Source: Russula earlei (taxonomy: Eukaryota > Basidiomycota > Agaricomycetes > Russulales > Russulaceae). From it: a stretch of DNA of 64,000 nucleotides. Location of the stretch: the NCBI GenBank assembly GCA_025769875.1, contig JAGFNK010000161.1, forward strand, positions 1-64,000, written 5' to 3'. Below the pieces are notes generated by a model that was given only the letters and a program-made list of their open reading frames with translations, ran no database searches and was not told the origin of the DNA. This document shows positions 33,541 to 46,628 of the stretch, in pieces; within the stretch, counting starts at the first letter, position 1; the number at the start of each line of letters is the position of its first letter. Both the position numbers and the translations under genes were made by a program.

Positions 33541-33959
33541 CTTCAGTCAGCACCTAACATGACATGATTGGATACTCGCCATCCCTTGTACGATATAGCC
33601 GGTCCACTTGGATCAGCGACATCTGGTGGTCGCTCTTCCCGCATGTCGGAGCAGTCGTACAGTCCTAGAACACCCATTTGATATTGCGAGATGTAGCGCA
33701 ATGTAAAAGACTGCACGACTCTCATGATTGAAAAACCATTGCGCAGAGGATCCATAACTTCGTCAGATTTGACCCAATGTACCCTGCTATTATCTGATAA
33801 CAAAAAAGGACTCTTGTGGGGCAGGTACTCCTTCCGTACTGTGGAAGTCGTTGCGTGGATGAGGTGATGAGCCCTGCGGTGCGGCCCGGGCTCAATCGCC
33901 GGCTCCAATGCCAAACATCTCCGCCTACTTGAATGGAAAAGGCTTCCCACCCATCTTCT

Positions 33960-36331
33960 TGCCGCTCGACTCGACTCCAATCATGCCAATCTCCCGTTGA
34001 GGTTCTATCCGTGCTTCAAGGACTCGTCCGGCAATGCGATCACCGTCGTCGTAGTGACGAAAGGTTACGAAATTGGCTCAACCCAACTATCAATGTCCTC
34101 GATGCGTTCTCTACCCACATCGGTGAAGGCGTTGGCCTCGTGAATCTTATCTCTTTAAAATATCTTCTCTGATCATTCATTCTTAGGTATTCTCACCTGA
34201 AATTCTACTGGTATTGGTATCCTCTTTTAGTGAGCATCCTTCTCCATCGTAAGTTGTTGATACCCAACCCGATTTCTCGCTATTGACTTATCTTCATATG
34301 GAAAAATATGCGAGGAAGCCGCTGGGAAGGAACGATATCGAGGACGCGCTGAGGAGGCTGGACGCCCTTACCCAGGAGGAGTCCCGTATGGCAACTGCAG
34401 AACGGAAAGGAAACAAAAGATCTCATGCAAAAGACCGTGAATGACGCGAAGGTGATCATTCAGCAAACAGCGGACGCTCAGCACACAGCAAGCAATGTTG
34501 ACCAAGTCAAGCATTCGTCACCTTATTTCACAGTTGTTGACCTCAGTCATTCTACAGTGAAGCCGTCGCGACAGGACCTTTGTAGATGGCTCTCTCCATC
34601 GTATCCTTCCACAAATCACAACATCGCACGCAGCGTCCAACATGATAGGACGATCACCTAGTTCTTCGAAAGTGCTGTCTACGATGAACGGAAGTCAACC
34701 GCTACCTTTTTGTGGATCCACGGGAAACGTACGTTCATAGCTATATAGTCCATTGACTCCTGTCATGGTGGCGGGATCAGGCAAGGGCATCCTTTGGTAC
34801 GTATTTCTCTGATATTTTTGAATGGGTTGACATCAGCTCAGCCATAATCGAAGACATCACCATCTTACGATGTATATGCAAAGTTGGATCAGCCACCGTA
34901 GCTTATAATTTTCGTGAAGATAAGCAAAGCCGGTGCAATCTCGTCCTTTCTCTTCTTTTCAGCTCTCTTCTCGATCCAATCCATGTTTCGACACACTCTC
35001 CCACCTTTACTCTGAACAAGACGATGGCTCACAACAGGCTAGTGATAGTGTTTTGAAACAACAGAAAGAGGTGCTATCGCTCCTGATTCACGGACCAATT
35101 TACCTAATTGTGGTTGCCCTTGGCGAGTTCCCAAATAATTCTGGGACTCCTTCTCTACGGCGACAAGTTCTCGTTGAACTGTGCTCTCCGAATCTACACA
35201 TCTGTATCACAAGCTGCCCAGGGGTTGACATCAAATCTATGCTCGAACCCTTGACACCATCATCGAATCTGTCAGTTCTGTCGTATATTCGGATACGAAA
35301 ATTCGGAGATGGCGGGAAGAGGACAAGAGACTGGTGGACACAATTCAGAACGAGCCGATGGAATGTAGCACTACGATTGTGATGCACGCTCATATGATGA
35401 GGAAGGTTCCGGTGGGTGTAATGCCAGCTGGAATCACTGCGGCACATGTCTTCCACCCAGTGAGAGGAGATCTTGACGAATTGACGGAAACGCTGGACAA
35501 GATAGATGAACGCATTTTGAGGGACATCATCAAGGCGAACCGAGAACATGCACGCCATCTACTGCAGTGTCTGACAAGTTGTTATTCGGCCCCTTCGCGT
35601 CGGAAGAACTTGCGGAGGTTCTTACGGTTGACTTGGACGCGGCGCTCCGCAGAGGGATCCCAAAACTGAACCCGGATTGGAGGTGGCAAGATCAACATCG
35701 AGCAGCGCCGTCCACTTCCTCAAGTCTGACCGTCGGAAACGTTTCAAGGTTGCGGAATTGCTGCATCGGCACGGCGCGAACGTCGATGTTTCGAGGTACG
35801 TGTGCTGTACCGAAGATCTCGACGTGTTGCGGTGCTTTGCTCGATCATGGCGCGGATGTGAACGCTCGGTGTACGGAACGAGTGGAGTCCACTGGGCGGT
35901 TAACAATGGGCACTTCGAAACATGTCGGGTGTTACAAATGCGCGATGCAGATTTCTGTGTCTGGAATACCTGGGCGTGAGACTATTGCACCGAGCGGCAA
36001 GTCCCCACTACCACCGTGACCAGCTCAAAATTTATGCAATTGTCACTGGGACCGGCGCAGACGCCAATTCACGGGATGCACACCGCTGCGCCACTCCTCG
36101 TTCTGGCACAGGACGATTTACGGACATTACAAAGGGACGGTGAAAGGTTCACGCCTGCTGCTTGAGCATGGCGCTGACCTCAAAGTTGAAACCAACGAGT
36201 ATAAAACTCCAAGCAGCGTTCGAAATTTGGAATCACGAGATGACGAGAATGTCTATTGCGGGTGGGCTCTAGGTGACCACAACTTGCTCACTTCTAGCTA
36301 CGAGAGGTATCCCATGATGTATTGCATGTGA
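33960..36331 (+). pseudogene. Goodbye-NACHT pseudogene with ankyrin remnants
   Basis: Paralogue of the intact gene, in the other orientation. Recognisable pieces in order: Goodbye end NWLNPTINVLDAFSTHIGEG then VGL with a conserved intron position (34141); NDIEDALRRLDALTQEESRM (34325-34390); CRWLSPSYPSTNHNIA and ATFLWIHGK (34583-34728); a P-loop-like GSGKG (34770); Walker B decayed to LIVVALGEFPN (35107); KIDERILRDIIKANREHA (35500); AELLHRHGANVDVS and HGADVNAR ankyrin scraps (35750-35870). Walker A has GKG for GKS and Walker B lacks its acidic residues. Many shifts and stops. Non-functional. Confidence 0.88.
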
Positions 36332-36665
36332 AACGATATTAGCCATCGGTCACAATGTAACACATATTTCTTCCTAGTTAGCAACCCAGATAAATAAACG
36401 AAAGAATAGCAGCGGAAGCATGACTGCATAACTTCAGGTTAACCCGCCTGAGGACGAGATGAGTACATGTCGTCCTCAGGCGGCAGTACCGGAATCTGGC
36501 GAGTTGAGTCGATTAGAACTCGAAAAGATGTCATATCAGGCGCATGTGATACATAGCCATTCACTCGTCCCGGAGGTCTTCAATCCAAAATGCAATGCCG
36601 TCTCGCTATCAGTTGGTGAAATCCTCGACCCGCGAATCCGCGAGCGTGGCACCAACATGTCTTTG

Positions 36666-39600
36666 TTATGGCACGACCTTACCGGTCTTACCCCCCACCC
36701 GCGACGGAGGTCGCAATTGATACGGTGTCTGGTTGTGGTTGTCCACCGCGTTCGGATTCGCACCGTGCTCTATCAGCAAATACACTATCTTCGCGTTCTT
36801 CATACTCGACGCCACATGCAAGGGAGTCCTGCGATCGCAATCTCCTATGTTCGCGTCCGCCCCTCGCTTCAGCAAGCAGCGCACGATTTCGACGGCCCCC
36901 TCCTGCGCGGCGATGTGCAAAGGCGTCCATCCGTTGTCGTTTTGCGTGTTGAGCCCGGCGCCGCTCCGCATCAAGAGGTCGACGACTTCGACGGGGCCCC
37001 GGCGCGATGCTATGTGCAATGGCGTCGAGTGCTTGAGATCTTGCGCGTTTACGTTCGCGTGCCAGTCGATCAGTAATTTGACGAGCTCGAAACCTCCGTT
37101 TTCTGACGCCAGGTGCAATGGTGTCCAACGCTTGTTGTCCTGCGCATTGACTTGCGCGTCCACGTCAAGCGGGAAGAACAGACGGACAATGTCGGCGTTT
37201 CCGTTGAGTGACGCTAGATGCAAAGGTGTCGATTTCCTGTTATCCATCGCGTTGACATCTGCGCCATTCTGAATAAGAAACTCGACCATCTTCTGGTTTC
37301 CATTGGCTGATGCAAGGTGCAGCGGTGTCATCTCCTTCTTATCCAGGGCATTAATGTCTGCGTGATGACGAGCGAGTAACTCGGCGATCTTGACGTTTCC
37401 CTTGGCCGAAACAATATGCAATGCCGTCCAGCCTTTATCATCGCGAGAATCCACGTCCGCGCTATGGTTCAGTAACATATGCACAGCATCGAAGTCACCG
37501 TTGTCCGATGCAATATGTAAGGGAGTTCGATCCTTGCCATCCCGAGCATTCACCATCGCACCGTGTCTGAGCATCAATTGAACGGCATCAGTGTGACTAC
37601 TGCGTGATACGATGTGCAGTGGAGTAGAATGGCTGTTGCCTTGGGTGTTCACATTCGCCCCATGCCTAAGTAAGGGGTGTAGGACCTCGAAATTTCCACC
37701 GTCCAGCGCCATGCGTAACGGAATTGGGTCTTCATCGTCCAAGGAGTTGACCTCTGCACCATGCTCAATCAACAAGAGAGCGATCTCTATGTGTCCCTTA
37801 TATAATGCCGCATGAAGTGGGGATATGAATCGACCGCCTCGGGCATTAACGTCCATGTTACATTTAACGATAAGGTGTTCTACCAGCGTACGGAAGCCGC
37901 AGAGTGTGGCATAGTACAATGCGTCAGCCTGGGGTCGGGTCGGCTGTAACGTGGGGGCGGTTGGGGATTCATCTATGTCATGTATCCAAACCCAGATCGC
38001 AAAATGTGGTTTTGTTGGGTCGAAGAGAGTTTCCATTGCAACCTGCAATTGTGATGATGGTTTCCCCGAATGGGCATGCTCCATCCAATGTCGAGCGGCG
38101 TATTCGGCTAGGGGGAATCCCGCGCTGCGCTCCTTGTCGATTTGGTCGTCCAGACGAAGTAGGACACTAAGGCAAGCTTGGGCAAGGATTGTGTGCGCAT
38201 CCTCGGGTAGAATATGATAGAATGAGACACGTTCACTTGATTCAGCGAGGCGACGTGAAGTCAAGAACACCTTGACCGAAGGGTGCGAAAACTGGACCAT
38301 GCTGGCGCCGTCGACGTTAACAACAGCAACCAAACTGGAACATGCGGTCAACACAGCTCCCTCTTGATCCTCCCACCGCCAGTCTACATTGAGTTTCGGA
38401 ATCGCTCCTTCAGTATCGAAGTCGATCGCAAGAACCTCCGCAAGCTGCTCGACACGAAGCGGCTGAACTGCCGCCGTGAGGCATTGCAATAGACAACGAG
38501 CATGCTTTCTGTTAGCAGTGCTGATTTCCATCAGTATGCGCTCGTATGTTTCGTCGAGGCCTTCGGGTAGTTCGGATAAGATACGGCGCACACTGGGTGG
38601 GAGACAGTGCCGCAGAATATCCAACTGGCAAGATACCCATCGAAACCTATAGGATCGTCAATATAAGCAAGAAGAATGCGCGCACAAGGAAGCCCTGACA
38701 TGCCGTCGTGTCGTTCTGACAGGGTGCGAATGACTTCTTCTTTATCATACTTTCTCCATCTGCGAATATTTTGATCTGATTGGACAACTGCCTTAATGTA
38801 GTTGACAATATCTTGTTTTTGCCCAGTCTCATCATGTAGAGTTACCCGGAACGACACTAAAGGTAAGAAGGCATTTTTAATGTCGACCCTAGCGCGGCTC
38901 GTGACACATAACCGCAAATTTGGGAGGCGTAATGAGATGAGGTCCTTGACAAGATCCAGGACTTCTTCACGTGGGGACGGCACGCCAGGGGTATTGGGAC
39001 ATTCGTCGATAGCGTCAATGATAATGTAGAGAGGGCCAAGATCCCGCAACGACAGCATCTCTCTCAAACACTCCGCCAAAACGCCACCGGTAGGTGTGTG
39101 CGCGCCGCGGTTGTGTGTCAAGTAGAAGCGGGAGAGAATATCGCAACATCGGTTGGACTGAGCAGATAACTGGGTAAGGAGAGACGGTATCATGTCGAGA
39201 CGACTTTGCTTATAATTGTCCTTGAAGTCAAAAACAAAATAAGCCATAGAGGCTGACCCAGCGTTGCACATGGCTGTGATGTATTCGATGATTGCAGAGC
39301 TGAGAAGAGACATAAATCACCTGGACGGCAATAGTTTAGGAATAACGAACCAGAGAATGCTCTTTCCAGCACCGGCTATGGGGATGGGAGACCATCAGTA
39401 GCCAAACTGAAAAGGAAGAGGAAACGAATGTACGTTTTCCATGAATCCAAAGGAAGGTACCAGCGGATTTCCATCGCTTGAAGGTATCGCTTTGCAGGAA
39501 CCATTTGCACGTACCCTCATGGCGGGCCTGGCAAGCTACGCTGTAATTCGTTGACGGATCTGGAGGTGAGAGCCATCTTCGGAACTCTTCTCGAAGATGG

Positions 39601-40629
39601 GCACGTTGGAGTTTGTTTGAACTTCCACTGGCGAGGGTGGAGGCGATAAGAAAACGACTCGGATCTTCTGCGTCGTTCGTCATCTGTAGGTTTTCGACAT
39701 TTAATCCCTGACTGTCTAGCGAGGGAAACGTAAGAAAAAATTCGGTGGCCAGTGAACCAGGGTGGATATATACCGTGAGGGGATGATTGCTTCTCGCGGA
39801 CAATGCGGGAAGCTTCCGCACTCGCCACGCGAACCTCCTCCTGTGTTAATCTGTCCAGTGTCTGCAACTCTTCTTCGATGTCAGTCCCCCCTACCAGCTT
39901 CTTGTACCACCTTTCTGACGAAGGGTAAGTTAATGGACAATATGTTCATCCAGGAGACACTCACTCGCTCGTCCCTGTTTGGTTTCCTCCGTTATAGTAG
40001 CAATGATGGAGAGAACTGTCAGCATGATCTCTTCGTTGATCTTCGTAGAAGAGATATTTGGCAAAACATCGAGGTAAGGCTCGATCTGTTTGAATAGATG
40101 GTCCAGGCGTTTAAAGATGTCGATGAGTTTGTTCTGACTGGAACTAATGGCCTCCGTCGCCTACAAAATTCGGGTGAGGATGGCCTGGGCACTGGCATGG
40201 GAATATAGTAAAGTCCTCACGGAGAGGAGGACACCAATGCCAACAAAGATGACATTCGCAGGGGATAATACCTGGAAGGAAAATTAATAGATTTCTAACA
40301 GGACGTTCCTGAATAATCACCAGGCCAACACCCTCCCTGAGGCTGGAGGAAAGGGTATGGAGGACATAGACCGTTGAGCCAAGCGATTCTGTCAGTTTCT
40401 CCTCGCTATTCCGGGATCGATCAAACGCCTGTGCTTGTTCTCGAAGAATGGAGAGTATAGCATCGGGAGAGTCGCGGGATTGTAACCTAGCGGCGAGAGG
40501 ATGCATGAGCAGGTCTTCGTTGGTCTGCTTCTTGTATGCGAGCAAGGCGGAGCTGAACAGGGATCGAAAGTCTGAGGGAGCAACTACGGGCCCGGGGGCG
40601 GTCGAAGTCATGGGATTGGTGGGGGGCAT
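36666..40629 (-). CDS. Goodbye-NACHT-ankyrin STAND protein (1194 aa, 8 exons)
   Basis: Exons (minus): 40629-40321, 40271-40221, 40160-39965, 39914-39774, 39715-39434, 39375-39351, 39299-38700, 38646-36666. All seven introns are 49-60 nt, GT-AG, and keep frame. Residues 1-190 match the fungal Goodbye domain (SDFRSLFSSALLAYKKQTN, HPLAARLQ, LREGVGL). NACHT: P-loop GKPGAGKS at about 325-332, split by an intron, and Walker B IIIDAIDE at about 427-434. A winged-helix-like region follows to about 770. From 777 come twelve 33-residue ankyrin repeats (consensus TPLHIAS-GN-EVV-LLL-HGADVNA-D), one stretched to 35. STAND receptors of this type switch on ATP binding and are linked in fungi to non-self recognition and programmed cell death; the ligand is unknown. 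All key residues are present. Two broken paralogues lie beside it. Start chosen as the first Met before the Goodbye domain. Confidence 0.92.
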
Positions 40630-42277
40630 TTACCAGGAGGTTGATAGTGGAGTGATAAGGAGGGTTGCGTAGAATGCCAGAAGAACAAGGGTGTGACAGT
40701 CATGCATGTTGTAGGACTCGCTCACCTGCTGCGTGCCAGGCCGTCGTCCTGGCACTGGCATTTGGCACCGAGTTGAATAATTGCCCGTTTTGTCGGAGCG
40801 CGTGACCGAATATCTCCTTTCTCAGTCTGATGAACTCGATCATCAGTTTTCATTTTGCTCGATGTGTCTCCTTCTGTTGCGAGGGTCAACTGTTTCGACG
40901 GTTGGGGTAAAGGAATGTGCGTAGGGCAGGGGGCACCTCAAATTGACAAGATAAGAGATGGATGTGCCAGTGGTTGAGCTGTACTCCGTCCTTCTGTACT
41001 TCAGTCACAGACAGAGTTGGGTGGGAGTGGTCTGTCAATGGGTGATCTTTCGGTCCTGATCCAATCTAGCATTCCCGTGACTGGCGATGAGTGCTGCTGG
41101 GTAGAGCGGGAAACTCTTAGAGACAGGCCACCGTGAGAAATGATATCCCTGGCCGTGGGATAACCGCCAAGGCCCGGGTTAGCGGTTGCCCCACAAATCA
41201 ATGTTTCGCCCCAAGTGATGTCGGAAAATCAGGAAGTCCATTATAATTGATCGATTACATAATCGAATTATATCGTATTATAACCTCAGTTATTATTTCA
41301 GACACCTGTCCATTAGATCATGATTTAATCATGTAACCCATATGTAACTCACATAGCATGGTCATAATGAAATTACAAAAACCTTACAAGCCTTGAATAT
41401 TATATTCTTGCTTCTATCTATCTCGTTTGCTTCATGGCAGCAACCTTGTACATCACTCTTTCGCATCCGCATTTGAGGACCCGGATAAGGTGCGCGGAGT
41501 GCGCGAATTTGGGATGGATATTAGGATTTCGAGGAGCTTTGTCCACTGTCCGCTGGACTTCGGGGCGGAGCCGCCGGCCGGTCGGTCTTGGGGTCGCGTG
41601 CCACCGCCACCAGGTACATGACGTGACGTGTCAATCACAAACCCGTGACCGGTCCGCAAATAAAATGTATCCCTCCGTCTCGCTGTCTCCATCCTGGTCC
41701 ATGCAGTTGCAGTCTGTGCGACTCCAGCATCCATCGAAATGGCGCTGCTTGACTTCGGCAGTCTACTAGTGCAGCATGGCTATCACATAATTCAGTGAAC
41801 GCGGCGATGCTCATCTTATCATTTCAAATTCAAATGCAAGTACAACACATGGCCCAATAACGCACTTAAGTTTGGACAGCCTGCGTGCGAACCATGCGAG
41901 CCTGCTATGTACAGTGCAGTATGTCTACCAGGACAGGAACGGGTATCATGATATCTCTTAGGCTCATGCCACTCCTTTCGCCACTGTCACTGCCACACAA
42001 TAATAGACACTCGTGGAATGGATACTCTTGACACGTGAGTAATTTTAATCAGCCAGGTGCTATCGTCAGCGTTTGTCAATTATTTAAACATGTGCCTCCC
42101 ACTACCCTGCCTGCCGCATCCCTTTCCCCCAGATTACATCTATGCAGGAAGATATTGAAGCTCAACCTCTTGGCTCTCAGGCCCAGCGTTTCTTGAGTAC
42201 CGTCATGTTCCTGTCTCCCTGACCAGATGTGCTCATTGTTCTTAGGTGACAGGAACGCAGGAGGCGAATCCTTGAGA
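40630..42277. other. Divergent intergenic region
   Basis: 1.65 kb between the start of the NACHT-ankyrin gene (minus) and the start of the DUF6535 gene (plus), so it should hold both promoters. An AT-rich patch lies at 41230-41410. Short open frames at 41427-41769 carry no motif. I found no clear repeat or RNA gene. Confidence 0.5.
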
Positions 42278-45096
42278 ATGGGCACCCATCAGTCTGGTCA
42301 CGAGGATGTATTGACCCGAGAGGAGACCCCCGCTAATGTGCCGTCCTCTCAGCATTCATGTAAAGTTCCTTTGTATTTGTGAACGTGCTGATAATCTGAC
42401 GGTTGGAAAAGCGACTGATTCGGACGCGAATAGCACATCTGATAGTAGTAGTCTTCGTGCGGATAGTCCATCTCAAAGACCCAAAGTAAACCCCATGATC
42501 GAAGATTTCGATGATAGTGCCAATGTCTTGTGGTCTCTTTATGGAAAAGAGGCAAGAGGTCACGACGGAGCCACAATACAAACCCTAAAAGATGATATGG
42601 ACGGTGTCCTCATATTTGTGCGCTCACCTACCCTCACTCTTCTCCGCATTTTCTTGGATTAATGGACGGTCCAATAAGGCTGGCCTGTTCTCTGCTGCTC
42701 TCACCGCATTTATCCTCGATCGCTCCCAGAACATACAATCCACGCCTGCACAGCAGGCGGTGTTCCTCCAGCAACAAACTGTCGTTCTACTTAATCAGAT
42801 TTCCAACCAGCTTTCCACTCTGGGTGCTCAGGGTCCCGTCCAGGCCAATCTGTCGCTCCAAAGCCCCACTGTGAATCCGTCGACATCTGACGTTCGTGTA
42901 AATGCCCTTTGGTTCATGAGTCTAGTATTCAGCCTTTCCGCGGCACTCCTTGCCACCCTTGTCCAGCGGTGGACCCGAGACTACATGCACATCTTCCAAC
43001 GTTACAGTCACCCTCTGAAGGTCGCGCGAATTCGACAATACCTGCATGAGGGCGTCAAGGGCTGGTACATGCCAGCCGTGGCAGAAGCCGTGCCTGGGCT
43101 CGTTCACGTCTCACTCTTCCTATTCTTCATTGGCCTCGTCGACTTCCTTTTAAATACCTACTCAACTTTGGGTAAAATTACCTTGGCTCCGATCATACTG
43201 TGCGGCGCTGTCTACATCTCCAGCACAATTGCCCCGGTCTTGAATCCACAATCACCGTATCGCACCGCATTCTCTCGCCTAGTGTGGTCCTTGTTCAGGC
43301 GAGCGCATAAACGGAGGTGCAAGGATCGGTTTGGTGTAGCGCAGGACACTTTGAGCTCGAATATGGAAGACGGGCAGATGCAATTAGCGATGGAAAAGAA
43401 TGTCGCACGCAGGGGCCGCGATGAACGGGCGATTCGATGGCTTGTCAAAAACTTCACCGAGGACGTCGAAATGGAATCACTTGCATCTGGCATCCCCGGC
43501 TCTTTAGACGCAAAATGGGGTGTGGAGGTGTGGAAAAGCGATCCTGTCACCACGAGTGACTCAAGCGTGACGGCCATCTCGAGACGTACTGAAGCACCAC
43601 AACGTGATACGACTGTCGCGCCCCAACGCCCCTTAGTCCCGCACCGCTACGGCACGCTCGGTAACCTCCTTAGCCATATCAAGACATTTTTCGGCCGCGA
43701 TTCTCGATCCGTCAGTAGCCTTATAGAATTGCCATCACCACATTCCCATCCCATACCCCAAGCACCTTGCGCTGTCAGTGGAGAGGTCGTCCACGAGCTC
43801 TGCAAGCGCCTCCGGCGTTTAGTGGAGACGTGCAATCATCGTGGTTCCTTCGTGAACGAGGATGAATGGCGCAAACGTTCACAAGTATGCGTCGAGACCG
43901 CGGCGTCATTCGTATTCTGTATGGAAGCCGACATCGACGCTTTTGGGAACATAGGCAAACTGCTCGGCGATCTTGGCAACGCCGAAGGGACCCGTGAGGT
44001 GTCAGCAAATAGCCTAAATCGGACATTCACTATGCGCTGGACATGTCTGTCCCTCGTTGCCATCCGGAAAATGTTGAACTCCCCACTACTACAACGTTAC
44101 GCAAACGGCACAATATTGACACTTGGGGCATCCTTTCTGGGTAAATTTACACCCTTTGAAACAGCACTGAGGAATGCCCGGCGGATAGATGAACAACTTA
44201 CGGTTGCACGTGACTGCGTGGATAGACTACGTGAAGAATTCAACAATCTGGAGGAGGATAGAAGAGGGGAAAGGGTAGAGGAAGTCCTACGCCAGTATGA
44301 ACCCGAGCTGGGACATATGCATGATGTAGCCGACAGTATGAGACGAGTGGATATGCGGATTTCCGAGCTACAAAGGAATATTGACGAAGTCACTCACCAT
44401 CTCACTCGACAGTTGCCTGGCGTAGTCGTGGACGACTTCACGGGACCCACATCTGTAGGGGAAGTTTTTGACTTCCTTGCCAATCCCGTCCGGCCCCAAC
44501 TGATGTTCCTGTCACAACGACTTCTCGGATTATGCGCGCTCAGCCAGAACCGAAGCCATCAGGGTTACCTGGAAACGACCAGGATGCTGCTGAGAACCAT
44601 AGTGGAAATCCCCCATAACCTGCGCTCCGGGCACCGTCTCATGGAACGACAGCTATGGCGTCTAGAAGATCTAAGCGTCGGCGGCGCTTTCGGCTTTACG
44701 CTTGAGCTTTACTTCATTTCCCTTAGAGAGCTCCTCTCGGCATTTACACCCCAGCCCAGCGACGCCCACATCGCCTTCTACGTTGGTGCATTTAGGGCCA
44801 TCACATTGGATTGGGAACAGTCCAGTCATTCACTCGGGACTCTGCAAATAGTTCTCGACCTGGTGTGCGATCTCGCCGTGCGAGATCGTGGCATCCTTTC
44901 GAATCACACATACCCTGACTACATTACGAAGGAGCTCCTGGAGTTATTAGGCAAAATGGTTGCGGGACACGTGAACAACCCCAATATCGAAAGGGCGATT
45001 CTGGAGCTTCGAGACGTCACACTTATCCACAACGAAAATTTTCGAACCAACGCATTAAAGACGATCATGGGACACTACACATCTTCTAGCTCCTGA
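42278..45096 (+). CDS. DUF6535-domain multipass membrane protein (901 aa, 3 exons)
   Basis: Exons 42278-42359, 42412-42617 and 42679-45096. Introns are 52 and 61 nt, and both junctions keep frame (the second joins DGVLIF to AGLFSAALTAF). DUF6535 hallmark residues: DDMDGVLIF-AGLFSAALTAF at 88-107, RVNALWFMSLVFSLSAALLA at 169-188, QRWTRDY. Hydrophobic segments at about 97-112, 170-191, 235-255 and 263-282 predict four membrane passes. The soluble C-terminal 600 residues are charged and helical, with a coiled-coil-like stretch around 600-660 (VDRLREEFNNLEED, ISELQRNIDEV). The family is abundant in Agaricomycetes and its function is unknown to me. No stops, shifts or lost residues, so probably functional. 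Divergent to the NACHT-ankyrin gene. Confidence 0.9.
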
Positions 45097-46154
45097 TAAC
45101 ATTGGTATACTTACGCGTTTGGTGTTGTATAACAATGCGCGCGTACTGTAACTACTTCCCCACATGTCTCTGGTACCAACATCAGGTTGAATACGTGGTT
45201 TGTATCTTGCAATGCATTGGGGACTATTTCCATGGACTTGACGAATTTGTCTCTTGCCAACAGCCAACAGCTTGTTAGATTGGCTGGCGTCAGAGCAAGC
45301 GCAATATTACTTTTTTATTATCAAGCAATCGGAGGTTAGGGCTGTGACATTCCAAATTTGGAAACTGACCGGAACGACAGAGTGGTATCCATATTATTAC
45401 ATAGTAGCCGCGCACAGATTACAGAAACACCGGGGAAGAATCGATGAACTGCGCCCCACATGTCATTGACATGAGGCCAAGCCGACATAAGCGTTCCTTG
45501 GCGGCTCTCGGGGCGTAGCGCCCGCAGCGCACGGTGGACGCAACGCAAGTAACACGTTCCGGAAGCCCCTATAAGCTCCTAAAGCGCGATCGCGCTTTTG
45601 TCGAATTTGCGCCAAGGTCGTCGAGGTTGGGTTGTGATTGCATTGTTCTATTATCACCTCCTTTTCTGAGTCAGTCATTTAATTCCCACGTATATATGAG
45701 ATGTGTGCGGTTTTCCCAGGGACGTCCGAGTCATGACATACCCTTCAGTTCGAGGGGTTAATTGCGACCCCAGACGTATTCTGAACGCCTCGGGAGAATC
45801 ACGAAATTGCATGTAACGCAGGGTAAGTTTGAATCAGAAAATAGAGTGTGATGAATGCTCGCCAAGTAAGGTTGCAGAGTGCACTTGCCAGTGATGAATC
45901 GTAGACCGGCGAACAACTTCGATGTCTCGTTGTATGATGCACTCCAGTAGTATTAAACGTGAAATACCGAAACACCGTTAAAGATTAAAAGATCAAGAGT
46001 GCGGAAGTTTAGGATGTAGAAGACTAAAGGTGATGATGGATTGTAGTGGGGCATGACAACTCGAAAGTCACAAGAATAGGATAATAATCAGACACCCCTG
46101 CGACCAAAGAAGACTTCACCCTCCCCGATGGGGACGATCGGGAACTTGGAATTA
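45097..46154. other. Intergenic, no gene recognised
   Basis: Lies between the stop of the DUF6535 gene and the stop of the minus-strand gene at 46155. Only short frames without motifs; it probably holds the two 3' UTRs and terminators. Confidence 0.5.
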
Positions 46155-46628
46155 TCAGGAGTTCGGCCTCTCCCAGAATCTATCCAGGCAGCCCTCTATA
46201 TGCTTGGCAAAGTCACGCCGCGCTTCCGTCGAGAGGCTGTTGAGTTGGTCCTCGCAAAGATGCAAGATGCACTGGTGGACGAATCCATTGGCGGAGTACG
46301 GTTTTTCATCGAGTTTGTCATCGACGGTGGGGTCAGGCAACGTGAAACGATGGCCGTTGATCGAGTCGCAGATGTCGCTCACTGGAGACTCGGCCTTTGC
46401 GACGTGGACGATGCCCAAAAGCCACATGTACGGACTGAGGCCGGACGGTGACTTCTCACAATGTACCCATTGCAGGCGCCAGCCCTCCACGGTTCTGGAC
46501 AGGGTGCAGCACAACACTGGGCCCTCGAACACCTTCCTGGTGGAAAGGACTACGGCACAATGAAGAGAAGATTCTTCGACTTGGTAGAATGCGATGCCGA
46601 TGTGGCAGTGAGTGAATTGGCGGGGCAT
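46155..46628 (-). CDS. Uncharacterised protein, 157 aa, single exon
   Basis: Clean frame from ATG at 46628 to the stop at 46155, without low complexity. Blocks look globular and conserved in style: HIGIAFYQVEESSLHCAVVL, VEGWRLQWVHCEKSP, LSPYMWLLGIVHVAKAESPV, GHRFTLPDPTVDD, ANGFVHQCILHLCEDQL. Trp, Cys and His are frequent, as in a compact enzyme-like fold. No signal peptide or membrane segment. The antisense frames are visibly shadows. I do not recognise the family and propose no function. It could have an upstream exon, but the Met context is sufficient for a single exon. Confidence 0.65.
   Translation of the reverse strand: MPRQFTHCHIGIAFYQVEESSLHCAVVLSTRKVFEGPVLCCTLSRTVEGWRLQWVHCEKSPSGLSPYMWLLGIVHVAKAESPVSDICDSINGHRFTLPDPTVDDKLDEKPYSANGFVHQCILHLCEDQLNSLSTEARRDFAKHIEGCLDRFWERPNS

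Noticed and set aside
36459..38492. Many plus-strand frames of 60-205 codons
   Set aside because: They are antisense shadows of the ankyrin repeats and NACHT exon; their repeated wording mirrors the 33-residue ankyrin period.
42592..42677. Start of the DUF6535 protein at 42592
   Set aside because: The stretch before 42679 in that frame is intronic; an upstream ATG at 42278 with two short introns gives the family's expected DDMDGVLIF-AGLFSAAL junction.
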